A stretch of DNA of 64,000 nucleotides. Source: an uncultured Pseudomonadales bacterium (lineage in GTDB: Bacteria; Pseudomonadota; Gammaproteobacteria; Pseudomonadales; Azotimanducaceae). The notes beneath the pieces are model-generated. The model did no database searches, had not been told where the DNA came from, and saw nothing but the letters and a program-made list of their open reading frames with translations. Numbering within the stretch: the stretch's first letter is position 1; each line of letters begins with the position of its first letter. Location of the stretch: the NCBI GenBank assembly GCA_958296165.1, contig OY282447.1, positions 372,001-436,000 on the forward strand, given 5' to 3'. Position numbers and translations under genes: made by a program. This document shows positions 56,707 to 64,000 of this stretch, piece by piece.

Positions 56707-57594
56707 CTAGCGGACGAGTGCCCGCACATCGGCCAGTGTGGGGATGGAGCTGGCCGCACCCGCCTTGGAAACCGCTAGCGCACCCGCGGCCGAGCCGGCT
56801 CGCAGCGCTTGCGGCATCGTCTCGCCAGCCAATAGCGACGCCATCAGAAAGCCGATGAAGGCATCGCCGGCGGCGGTTTCGTCCACGGCGTTGGCCGGGT
56901 AGGCCGGCACAGTCGTTACCGCTCCCGCCTTGGCGTGCATCAGGCCCTCGCTGCCGAGCGTCAGCACGACGTCCGCGCTAGCGTACCGTTCCGTCAGCAC
57001 AGCCAGCGCAGCTTGCGGTTCGCCCTGCCCGGCCAGCGCTGCCGCTTCGATTTCGTTGACGATCAGGAGCGCGACGCCGCCGAGGTCGTAGCCGGCTTCA
57101 CGACCATCGACTGGCGCGACGTTGAAGGCCACGCGGCAGCCGGACTCGTCGGCACGCTGTAGAACAAGCTCTATGTCGTTGATTTCGTTTTGCAGCAACA
57201 GCCAGTCGCCCTCTCCCACTTCGGCCAGAGCCCGCTCGATGTCGGCCGGCGCCAAGGCGCGATTGGCGCCGCCAGCGATGACGATGGCGTTCTCGCCAGC
57301 ATCGTTCACTTGAATGACGGCGTGTCCAGACGCGCCGTCGACGATGCGCACGCCGCTCACGTCCACGCCGTCGGCGGCCAAGGTCTCGCGCAGCCAATCG
57401 CCATCGGCGCCGACGCCGCCCACATGCATCACGCTTGCGCCGCCTCGCGCCGCCGCGATGGATTGATTCAAGCCCTTGCCGCCAGCGAAGACCGCATGCG
57501 AGCGGCTCGCCACCGTCTCGCCGCTGCCGGCAATGCCGGCCACACGGTATACGTTGTCGATGCAGAGCGATCCGAGGTTGACGAGCTTGGGCAC
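56707..57594 (-). CDS. Ribokinase-like PfkB kinase
   Basis: 295 aa. Ribokinase family: NLGSLCIDNVYRV at the N-terminus, the sugar loop FAGGKGLNQSIAAARGGA, and the catalytic motif DETAAGDAFIGF (a DTTGAGD variant with Ala for Gly). Phosphorylates a sugar or nucleoside with ATP. First gene of a three-gene operon with a kinase-like protein and an aminotransferase. No pentose transporter is present nearby, so ribose is not certain. The 139-bp divergent gap 57595-57733 has GGAGG serving the next gene. Confidence 0.8.
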   Translation of the reverse strand: MPKLVNLGSLCIDNVYRVAGIAGSGETVASRSHAVFAGGKGLNQSIAAARGGASVMHVGGVGADGDWLRETLAADGVDVSGVRIVDGASGHAVIQVNDAGENAIVIAGGANRALAPADIERALAEVGEGDWLLLQNEINDIELVLQRADESGCRVAFNVAPVDGREAGYDLGGVALLIVNEIEAAALAGQGEPQAALAVLTERYASADVVLTLGSEGLMHAKAGAVTTVPAYPANAVDETAAGDAFIGFLMASLLAGETMPQALRAGSAAGALAVSKAGAASSIPTLADVRALVR

Positions 57595-57733
57595 GCCGCA
57601 GGCTCCTTGACGCCGAGGGGAAGCGAAGTCTGTCGTGTTATTGGCGTGCTGTCATCTAGTCTGCACAACACCACCTCTAACATGTGTACTGCATGCGTAC
57701 CGCCCGCACGGCGTTCGGAGGTGCCCGATTTCG

Positions 57734-58708
57734 TTGCTAGAGATATACATGATCGTCGGCTTCCTGCTTGCCGCCTACGCGGTGGTGGCCAACGATTCCA
57801 TCCAAACGCTCGGCACGTTTCTGGCATCCAACGCACAACGGCCTTGGTGGATGCTGTGGCTATTCGCCGGCGGCATTCTGCTCGCGGTGCTGTGCTATGG
57901 CTGGGTCGTCAACGACGGCGACGTGGCCTACGGGCGGTTGGAGAAGTTCCCGGTGCCGGACGGCGGCGTGTCCTGGCTTCACGCCATCCCGCCGCTGGCG
58001 CTGTTGATACTGACCCGCTTGGGCGTGCCGGTGAGCACCACGTTCCTTGTGCTCACCGTGTTCGCCGTCACCGCCGGCAACGAAGAAAATCTCGGCAAGA
58101 TGCTCACCAAGTCCGCGCTCGGCTATCTGGTGGCATTCGTTGCCGCCATCGCGTTGTTTCGGCTGGTTTTCAAGCGCGCGAGCGAATACTTCCACCGCAC
58201 TCGCGACGAGACCATCCCTGCCTATTGGGTGGTGCTGCAGTGGGCTTCCACTGGCTTCCTGTGGAGTCAGTGGCTGGTGCAGGACCTCGCCAACATTTTC
58301 GTCTATCTGCCGCGCGCGCTCAACGCGTCCTGGCTGGCGTTCGGCGTCGTCGTGCTGCTGGCCATGCAGGGCTACATCTTCTATCAGTTCGGCGGCAAGA
58401 TTCAGAAGATCGTCACCTCCAAGACGGACACCACCGACATCCGTGCCGCAACCATCATCGACTTGATCTACGGCATAGTGCTCTTGGTGTTCAAGGAGAT
58501 GAGCAACATGCCGATGAGCACCACCTGGGTGTTCCTCGGCGTCTTGGCGGGGCGCGAGTTCGCGCTCTCCTTCTACTTGGCCGATACAACCACAAAAGCC
58601 ACCGCGCACAAGGTGGTCGCGGATGCCGCCAAGGCGCTTTTGGGCTTGGTGGTGAGCATGGTGCTGGCATTCGGCCTGCCTTGGCTCTACGCGCTGGCAT
58701 TTGCATGA
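57734..58708 (+). CDS. PiT-like (PHO4-related) membrane protein
   Basis: About 324 aa with nine or so hydrophobic segments. Two half-repeats carry PiT-type signatures: VANDSIQTLGTFLASN and GVPVSTTF in the first, KEMSNMPMSTTW in the second. Suggests transport of phosphate or a similar anion, though it is distant from classical Pit. Start is unusual: GGAGG at 57717-57721 best serves TTG 57734 (or ATT 57728); the ATG at 57749 is 27 nt from that site. Ends with ATGA overlap into the peptidase gene. Confidence 0.7.
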   Translation: MLEIYMIVGFLLAAYAVVANDSIQTLGTFLASNAQRPWWMLWLFAGGILLAVLCYGWVVNDGDVAYGRLEKFPVPDGGVSWLHAIPPLALLILTRLGVPVSTTFLVLTVFAVTAGNEENLGKMLTKSALGYLVAFVAAIALFRLVFKRASEYFHRTRDETIPAYWVVLQWASTGFLWSQWLVQDLANIFVYLPRALNASWLAFGVVVLLAMQGYIFYQFGGKIQKIVTSKTDTTDIRAATIIDLIYGIVLLVFKEMSNMPMSTTWVFLGVLAGREFALSFYLADTTTKATAHKVVADAAKALLGLVVSMVLAFGLPWLYALAFA

Positions 58709-60825
58709 AAATCGCCCTGTTCGGCGCCGCTTCGGCGCTCGTCGCCGCCATCGCATCGGGTGCCGAACCAGCGGGAGAAACAATGACCGATCCATCAGCC
58801 GCAGACCTATCCGACCCCTACCGCTGGCTGGAGGAAATCGACGGCAGGCGCGCCGTGCGCTGGGTGAAGGCGCGCAATCGAGCCACTGGCCGCGCGCTGG
58901 CGAGCAGAGCGTCCTTCAAGGCGCTGCGCCAGCGTCTCGTCGCGGTGTTCGATTCCGAAGACCGCATCCCGACGCTCGAAAAGTTCGGCGGCCACTACTA
59001 CAACTTCTGGCGCGACACCGACAATCCACGCGGCGTCTGGCGGCGCACCACGCTGGCGCAATACCGGCGCGACGAGCCGGATTGGGAGGATGTGCTCGAC
59101 CTCGATAGGCTTGCCCGCAAGGAGCGCGAGAACTGGGTACACCACAATTTCATTTGCAGGGTGCCCGACTACCAGCGTTGTCTGGTGCGTCTCTCGCGCG
59201 GCGGCGCCGATGCGGTGGTGAGCCGCGAGTTCGATCTGCAGCAGCAGAAGTTCGTGAAGCCGAGCGAGGGCGGTTTTGTGCTTCCCGAAGCGAAGAGCAC
59301 GGTGGCTTGGGCGGGCCGAGACAGCCTGTTCGTAGCCACCGACTTCGGGCCCGGCACAAAGACCGAAGCCGGCTATCCGCGCATCGTCAAGCTCCTGCGG
59401 CGCGGCCAGCCGCTCGCAGATGCGAAGACGGTCTTCGAAGGGGAAGATTCGGACGTTGCGGTAAGCGCCTACGCCGATCTAACGCCCGGCTTCGAACTGC
59501 AGGTGATCTGGCAGGCGAAGGACTTCTACAACGACGAGGTTTACATCTATCGCGACGGCAAGCCGTTGCGCCTGGCGAAGCCATCCGACGCCGAGGCGTC
59601 CATGCATCGAGGGCGACTCTTCATCGAGTTGAAGTCCGAGTGGTCGACAGATGCCGAAACATACGCCGCCGGCAGCCTGCTGGCGTGCGATCTGAACGCC
59701 TTTCTGGACGGCTCGCGCGCCTTCGACATCCTCTTCGAGCCTGGCGCTGGCACGTCGTTGGCTGCGTGGTCGCCAACCCGCAATCACGTGCTGCTGAACG
59801 TTCTGGACAACGTCAAGAACCGCGTCTATGTCGCCACGCCTTCAACCGAGGGCTGGTCGCGGGAGGCATTGTTCGCCGCGCAAGGATTCGGCACCGTCAG
59901 CGCAACTCCAGTCGATTCGAACGAGGACGATCGCTACTTCCTCCACGCCACCGACTACCTCACGCCTCCCACCTACTCGCTCGGCGCGGTCGGCGAAGCG
60001 CCGGAGGTGCTCAAGCGGCAGCCCGGCTACTTCGATGCGAGCGGCCTTGCCGTCGCACAGCATTGGGCAACCTCCGCCGACGGCACGCGCATCCCGTACT
60101 TTCAAGTGTCACGGCGCGACCAAGATCGTCCTCAACCGACGCTGCTGTACGGCTACGGCGGCTTCGAGGCCGCGCTGCTGCCGCGCTATTCGGCCGGCGT
60201 GGGCATTGCTTGGCTGGAGCGCGGCGGCGTCTATGCCGTGGCCAACATCCGCGGCGGCGGCGAGTTCGGGCCTGCCTGGCACCAGGCTGCGTTGAAGGAG
60301 AACCGCGTTCGCGCCTTCGAGGACTTCATTGCCGTGGCCGAAGATCTCGTTCGGCGCAACGTGACGGAACCCGCGCAACTGGGCATTCTCGGCGGCAGCA
60401 ACGGCGGCCTGCTAATGGGCGCCATGCTCACCATGCGGCCGTCCCTGTTCGGCGCGGTCGCCGCGCAAGTGCCGCTGTTCGACATGCGGCGCTACCACCG
60501 GCTGCTGGCCGGCGCCAGCTGGATGGCCGAGTTCGGCGACCCGGACAACCCCGCCGACTGGCGCTTCCTGCGAACCTACTCGCCCTACCACAATGTATAC
60601 GAAGACGCCGACTACCCTCCCCTCTTGGTGACCACTTCCACCCGCGACGACCGAGTCCACCCCGGCCACGCCCGCAAGATGGTGGCGAAAATGAAGGACA
60701 TGGGCCACAACGTAACCTACTTTGAGAACATCGAGGGCGGACACGGCGGCGCTGCGGACAACGCCCAAAGCGCCTTCATGTGGGCGCTTGTGTACGATTT
60801 CCTGTGGCGGCGGCTAGCTCGGTAG
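58705..60825 (+). CDS. Prolyl oligopeptidase (S9A serine peptidase)
   Basis: 706 aa from ATG 58705, which overlaps the upstream stop as ATGA. Signal-peptide-like N-terminus (ALFGAASALVAAIASGA), seven-bladed propeller, then alpha/beta hydrolase domain. Catalytic Ser565 in GGSNGGLLMG, Asp in STRDDRVHPGH (648/649) and His680 in EGGHGGAA. YGYGGFEAALLPRYS and NIRGGGEFGPAWH are family hallmarks. Cleaves short proline-containing peptides, probably in the periplasm. The longer frame back to 57190 is an artefact. Confidence 0.93.
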   Translation: MKIALFGAASALVAAIASGAEPAGETMTDPSAADLSDPYRWLEEIDGRRAVRWVKARNRATGRALASRASFKALRQRLVAVFDSEDRIPTLEKFGGHYYNFWRDTDNPRGVWRRTTLAQYRRDEPDWEDVLDLDRLARKERENWVHHNFICRVPDYQRCLVRLSRGGADAVVSREFDLQQQKFVKPSEGGFVLPEAKSTVAWAGRDSLFVATDFGPGTKTEAGYPRIVKLLRRGQPLADAKTVFEGEDSDVAVSAYADLTPGFELQVIWQAKDFYNDEVYIYRDGKPLRLAKPSDAEASMHRGRLFIELKSEWSTDAETYAAGSLLACDLNAFLDGSRAFDILFEPGAGTSLAAWSPTRNHVLLNVLDNVKNRVYVATPSTEGWSREALFAAQGFGTVSATPVDSNEDDRYFLHATDYLTPPTYSLGAVGEAPEVLKRQPGYFDASGLAVAQHWATSADGTRIPYFQVSRRDQDRPQPTLLYGYGGFEAALLPRYSAGVGIAWLERGGVYAVANIRGGGEFGPAWHQAALKENRVRAFEDFIAVAEDLVRRNVTEPAQLGILGGSNGGLLMGAMLTMRPSLFGAVAAQVPLFDMRRYHRLLAGASWMAEFGDPDNPADWRFLRTYSPYHNVYEDADYPPLLVTTSTRDDRVHPGHARKMVAKMKDMGHNVTYFENIEGGHGGAADNAQSAFMWALVYDFLWRRLAR

Positions 60826-60860
60826 CTCAGCGCTTCTAGCACGCACTCTGCTGCCGGCTC

Positions 60861-61928
60861 CTAGCCCTTGTCGAGCAGATTGCGCAGATCGATGAGCGCC
60901 GCGTTGACGCGGGAGATGTACGAGGCCATCACCAGCGAGTGGTTGGCCACGAAGCCGAAGCCGCCGCCGTTCAAGATCAACGGGCTCCAAATCGGCTCTT
61001 GCGTGGCCTCTAGCTCGCGGATGATCTGGCGCAGGCTCACGCGGGCGTTCTTGTCGTCGAGCACGGCGGCGAAATCGTGCTCGACCGCCTTGAGCAGATG
61101 CACCAGCGCCCAAGTTTGGCCGCGCGCCTCGAAGAACACGTCGTCGATCTTGAACCAGCTCGTGCGCGTTTCTGCATCGGCCGGCACGTCCGTCGCCATG
61201 CTCGCCGCCGGCTCGCCGGCCAGATCCAAGTTCAGCTGACGCTTGCCGACGCTCTGCGACAGGCGCTGCGAGATGTCGCCCAAGCGCGTTTCAACCTCTG
61301 CGAGCCAATGCGCCAGGTTGTCTGCTCGAGCATAGAACTGCGTCTCCTGGGCGCTCCTGCTCGCCAAGCGCAAGGCGTATCTCTCCACTCGCACCGAGCC
61401 GTCTCGGTATTCGTCCTCGGTCTCCGGGAATATCCAGCTGTTGTGGTAGAAGTAATTCCCTTGCGCTTCGGCGAGGTCCGGATCCTCGGCGGATTGGCTC
61501 TGCGAACGGCTGAGATCGTTGCGCAAGGCGCGGCTCAAGTCGCGCACATGCACGAGCACTCCGAACTCCCAGCTGGGCACGTTGTCCAGATAAACGCCCG
61601 GCGGGAAGATGTCGTTGGAGAGAAAGCCGCCGCGTTTGTCCAACAGCGCCTCGGTGAGCACTACCAACGTGGTAGCCGTGGTGAAGCCGGTGACCGGTTC
61701 AACATCGGCCGTCGCGGCTCGGCTCGCCGCCACCTGCACCGGATCGAAACGATCCGGCTCGTATGACCACCACCAGCCAAGACCCACGACCAGCAGCGCA
61801 TAGAGGCCGACAATGCCGCTGGCGACCAAGCCGATCAGCTTTTTCGATCTGCGCAAGGCAACGCCACTGGCAGTCGTGTTGGGAGTCACATAGGGGCTGC
61901 CCTGCCAGAACTTCCAGTTGATCTTCAT
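60861..61928 (-). CDS. DUF2333 family membrane protein
   Basis: 355 aa. Short basic cytosolic N-terminus, one transmembrane segment (IGLVASGIVGLYALLVVGLGWWW, about 31-54; given for position only in part) and a large periplasmic helical domain. ATTLVVLTEALLDKRGGFLSNDIFPPG and LNGGGFGFVANHSLVMASYISR match the DUF2333 family of gammaproteobacteria. Function unknown. Start overlaps the upstream PCuAC gene as ATGA. Confidence 0.85.
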   Translation of the reverse strand: MKINWKFWQGSPYVTPNTTASGVALRRSKKLIGLVASGIVGLYALLVVGLGWWWSYEPDRFDPVQVAASRAATADVEPVTGFTTATTLVVLTEALLDKRGGFLSNDIFPPGVYLDNVPSWEFGVLVHVRDLSRALRNDLSRSQSQSAEDPDLAEAQGNYFYHNSWIFPETEDEYRDGSVRVERYALRLASRSAQETQFYARADNLAHWLAEVETRLGDISQRLSQSVGKRQLNLDLAGEPAASMATDVPADAETRTSWFKIDDVFFEARGQTWALVHLLKAVEHDFAAVLDDKNARVSLRQIIRELEATQEPIWSPLILNGGGFGFVANHSLVMASYISRVNAALIDLRNLLDKG

Positions 61929-62350
61929 TGCTTCGCGGTACCTCTTCGTAACGGGCGAACGACGAACTTCACCGCGAGTTCGCTCTGATCCGCAAACACG
62001 GCTGTGAGCGTGACCGCGCTCAAAGTGGGGTCTAAGCCGAACAACATCAAGTGCTTGCCGCCCGGCGCCAGCGAAACGGTGGCCTTGGGCGCCACGTTAA
62101 GCGACTGCAACGGACGCATGCGCACCATGCCGTCTTCGTGCGTAGTCTCGTGCATCTCCACGCGCACGCTGCCGGAAAAGCCCACGATGGCAACCGGCTG
62201 CGCACCATTGTTGGCAATGTCGCAATAACCCGCCGTGACCGACTGGCTGGGCAGCGGTGCGCGTATCCAGGCGTTCTCGAACGTCACTGCACCGAGCGCG
62301 GGCGACCCGACCAGCGCCAAGCAAAGGGCCAACATGCAGGGCCGGGACAT
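61925..62350 (-). CDS. Periplasmic copper chaperone PCu(A)C
   Basis: 141 aa from ATG 62350. Signal peptide (MLALCLALVGSPALGAV). Copper-binding residues of the PCuAC fold are present: MHETTHEDGMVRM and GGKHLMLFGL (H-x-M pair). Delivers Cu(I) to cytochrome oxidase CuA centres or similar sites. Coupled to the TPR lipoprotein upstream (1-nt overlap) and DUF2333 gene downstream. Confidence 0.9.
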   Translation of the reverse strand: MSRPCMLALCLALVGSPALGAVTFENAWIRAPLPSQSVTAGYCDIANNGAQPVAIVGFSGSVRVEMHETTHEDGMVRMRPLQSLNVAPKATVSLAPGGKHLMLFGLDPTLSAVTLTAVFADQSELAVKFVVRPLRRGTAKQ

Positions 62351-63069
62351 CAACCGCCCTCCACGGCGGAAGCAGGCAGCAGCAGGATCGTCACTTTGGG
62401 GGGAATGCCGATTTCGATGCCGCCTCGAATGCGCCGCTCGCCGGGCGCTTTGTTCAGCTGCTGATAGATCCACCGTCCGTCCGCGTCGCTGCCGGCGCGA
62501 ATGGTAACCCGCGCATTCGGGTGCCGCGCGCGCTTGCCGAATGCAGCCAAGCGCGCTGCCACATCGGCCCGACGTTGCCGCAAGGCCGTGCGATCTAGCT
62601 GCAAAGCCAGACGCTCGGCACTGGCGAGCTGTTCGACCTGGCGACGCAGCGGAGCGATGCCCGGATGCGAATGGTCGACAACCTCGGCTCGATCGAGCAT
62701 CGAGCGCGCTCCTGCCCACCGCTCCTGCTCCACCGCGCGCCGTGCAAGAGCGAGATAGGCTTCCACGATGCGCTCGAACCCTTCCACGGCGTCCGGCTGA
62801 TCCGGCACGAGTTCCAGCACCGCGGTGTAGTGCCGGTAGGCGCTGTCGTCCGCTGGCGTCAGCAGCCGCTGTTCCGCCAACGCCCGCTCGGCCGCATCCA
62901 ATAGGGCATCGACGCGCACTTGGTCTACGGCCGGCGGCGGCACCGGTTCGGGCGCAACGACGGGCCGCATCGGCTCGCGCTGAGGCGGTGGCGTACCGCA
63001 TGCGGCAATCAACGCCGCGAACCCGGCCAGCGCCAACCACAGCGAGCTGGCATACAGAAGGCGGCGCAT
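62350..63069 (-). CDS. TPR-like lipoprotein
   Basis: 239 aa. Lipobox LIAAC at the end of the signal peptide (Cys24), proline-rich linker, then helical TPR-like units (YRHYTAVLELVPDQPDAVEGF, ARSMLDRAEVVDHSHPG). The conserved tail RGGIEIGIPPKVTILLLPAS lies at the C-terminus. Probably attached to a membrane facing the periplasm; precise role unknown. First gene of an operon with PCuAC and DUF2333. The 87-bp divergent gap to the DsbD-alpha gene contains a TATAGT (63122-63127) facing the latter. Confidence 0.75.
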   Translation of the reverse strand: MRRLLYASSLWLALAGFAALIAACGTPPPQREPMRPVVAPEPVPPPAVDQVRVDALLDAAERALAEQRLLTPADDSAYRHYTAVLELVPDQPDAVEGFERIVEAYLALARRAVEQERWAGARSMLDRAEVVDHSHPGIAPLRRQVEQLASAERLALQLDRTALRQRRADVAARLAAFGKRARHPNARVTIRAGSDADGRWIYQQLNKAPGERRIRGGIEIGIPPKVTILLLPASAVEGG

Positions 63070-63156
63070 ATCGACGAACCCCGCGTAAATCGCGTGACGG
63101 AAGCTGTAGGCAGGTGCAACATATAGTCTCGCCGAGCACAGGACAACGCCTACGCC

Positions 63157-63723
63157 GTGAACTTCCGCACAGCCTTGCTGCCGGCATGCATCGCGCTTTC
63201 GTTGGCCGCCGACACCAGCGCTCCGCCGATTCGCCTCGAGGCAGGCAAGGATCCGTTGGCCGCGCCGCGATTCCTACCAGTAGACGAGGCATTCGCGTTC
63301 TCCGCCCGGCTTGTGGGCAAGCGTCTCATCGCACGCTGGGAGATGCCGCCCGGCTACTACCTCTACCGGCATCGCTTCCACGTTGAAGGCGGCGAAGGAG
63401 TGCGACTTGGTACGGTAGACATCCCGCCCGGCAAGCCAATCGTCGACGACTACTTTGGCGAAGCGGAGGTCTACTACGGCGAAGTCGAACTTGGCGCTGC
63501 CGTGCTCAGGCACGCCCCCAGCGAGGTGAACGCCAGCATCAGCTATCAAGGTTGCGCTGACTACGGCCTGTGCTATCCGCGCCAGATCCGCCGCGTGGCG
63601 TTAGCGGTGACCGATGCGGGCGGCGAGCCGGCGGCGGGCGGTGCCGAACGGGAAGATGCGCCGCACCGTGCGCCAGCGGCAGCCCCGGATGTCCAGCGCG
63701 ACGCAGCTGCGGCGCTTGACTAA
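63157..63723 (+). CDS. DsbD alpha domain protein (stand-alone or truncated)
   Basis: 188 aa from GTG 63157. Signal peptide, then the immunoglobulin-like N-terminal domain of the thiol-disulfide reductase DsbD: ARWEMPPGYYLYRHRF and the redox pair in QGCADYGLCYPP-like QGCADYGLCYPRQI. The usual eight-helix membrane domain and C-terminal thioredoxin domain are missing; the protein stops after a low-complexity Ala/Pro tail. tRNA-Leu lies 38 nt downstream. It may be a remnant left by insertion or a true stand-alone DsbD-alpha. Confidence 0.8.
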   Translation: MNFRTALLPACIALSLAADTSAPPIRLEAGKDPLAAPRFLPVDEAFAFSARLVGKRLIARWEMPPGYYLYRHRFHVEGGEGVRLGTVDIPPGKPIVDDYFGEAEVYYGEVELGAAVLRHAPSEVNASISYQGCADYGLCYPRQIRRVALAVTDAGGEPAAGGAEREDAPHRAPAAAPDVQRDAAAALD

Positions 63724-63761
63724 CGCGCCGATTGGCGCAGAATTCGTGCGCTCTTGCCGAC

Positions 63762-63848
63762 GCCTGGGTGGCGAAATCGGTAGACGCGCCAGACTCAAAA
63801 TCTGGTATGGGCAACCATGTGAGAGTTCGAGTCTCTCCCCAGGCACCA
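63762..63848 (+). tRNA. leuX: tRNA-Leu (CAA)
   Basis: 87 nt class II tRNA: acceptor GCCTGGG pairs with CCCAGGC, anticodon loop CTCAAAA reads CAA, long variable arm, T arm GAGTTCGAGTCTC, CCA encoded. Such tRNA 3' ends are frequent integration sites. Confidence 0.96.
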
Positions 63849-64000
63849 AATACCGGTTTTCCGCATAGTGTCCGTATTGGTATGTGAACGTCCGAAAACG
63901 TCCTTAATGTATTGATTTAACTCCGTATTTTCAGTCTCTACCTTGCCGTCGCAATATGTACAGCATTCCAATGGATTGCGCCAATCCGTGCTTGCGTGAC
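63849..64000. other. AT-richer DNA after tRNA-Leu
   Basis: 152 nt to the window end with no reading frame of note and visibly lower GC than the rest of the window (for example TTAATGTATTGATTTAACTC). Consistent with the start of an integrated element beyond the tRNA, but no integrase or repeated tRNA end is visible within the window. Confidence 0.4.

Noticed and set aside
57190-60825. A single 1211-aa open frame on the plus strand
   Set aside because: Only the part from 58705 has protein-family features; the rest is antisense to the ribokinase gene and out of frame with the PiT-like gene.

Overview
The window is GC-rich bacterial chromosome and very probably comes from a gammaproteobacterium. 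The evidence is gene content and order: dksA-gluQ next to a sigma54-activator-like gene; erpA, anmK, an M23 peptidase and tyrS leading into an rRNA operon; and rhodanese-secB, ntrBC, trmL, comF, a DUF2333 gene and a PCuAC chaperone. I cannot place it below class. The 16S rRNA has an enlarged V2 region and a mismatch in the classic 27F primer site, so the lineage looks divergent.

Layout. (1) 1-6585, minus strand: an exopolysaccharide or surface-glycan cluster. It holds a UDP-xylose-synthase-like decarboxylase, a double-module GT2 glycosyltransferase, a third copy of that module with a frameshifted tail, and two tandem GT4 genes. The 3' end of the last GT4 gene is repeated as an 85-bp tandem array at the window edge. 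(2) 6802-12735: a methyltransferase, then a guanidine/urea-type nitrogen locus. A guanidine-I (ykkC) riboswitch leads a substrate-binding protein and a permease, with an allophanate-hydrolase amidase further down. An unrelated AAA ATPase-nuclease gene sits between permease and amidase, and no ABC ATPase subunit is present. (3) 12926-15667: a small membrane protein and a two-gene restriction-modification system. (4) 15781-20678: housekeeping genes (comF, envC, gpmI, secB, rhodanese). (5) 20709-25476: a second AAA ATPase-nuclease paralog and a tandem triplet of secreted proteins, the middle one frameshifted. (6) 25519-31373: trmL, ntrC, ntrB (with an NtrC-type box upstream), a degenerate sigma54-activator-like protein, gluQ and dksA. 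(7) 31451-41227: aminotransferase, sfsA, an adenosine-kinase-like gene, hemL, a ClC-type channel, erpA, anmK, an M23 peptidase and tyrS. (8) 41224-46967: a full rRNA operon (16S-Ile-Ala-23S-5S) with a consensus promoter, boxA, processing stems and terminator. (9) 47085-57594: an accessory region with an aspartyl-hydroxylase-like enzyme, a TPR-sulfotransferase, a DUF4915-like protein, a TonB receptor, hypotheticals, an aminotransferase, a kinase-like protein and a ribokinase. (10) 57734-63848: a PiT-like transporter coupled to a prolyl oligopeptidase, a DUF2333 protein, a PCuAC chaperone, a TPR lipoprotein, a lone DsbD alpha domain and tRNA-Leu. AT-richer DNA follows, which may be the edge of an integrated element.

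Genes are tightly packed, with many 1-11 nt overlaps. Local tandem duplication is a recurring theme (GT4 x2, GT2 x3, secreted protein x3, the 85-bp array), as are perfect or near-perfect -10 elements placed right before start codons, which suggest leaderless transcripts. No insertion sequence or CRISPR array was seen. The best candidates for something new are the paired AAA-PDDEXK proteins, the riboswitch locus with its missing parts, and the hydroxylase/sulfotransferase/TonB cluster. All functional links between neighbours are inference.
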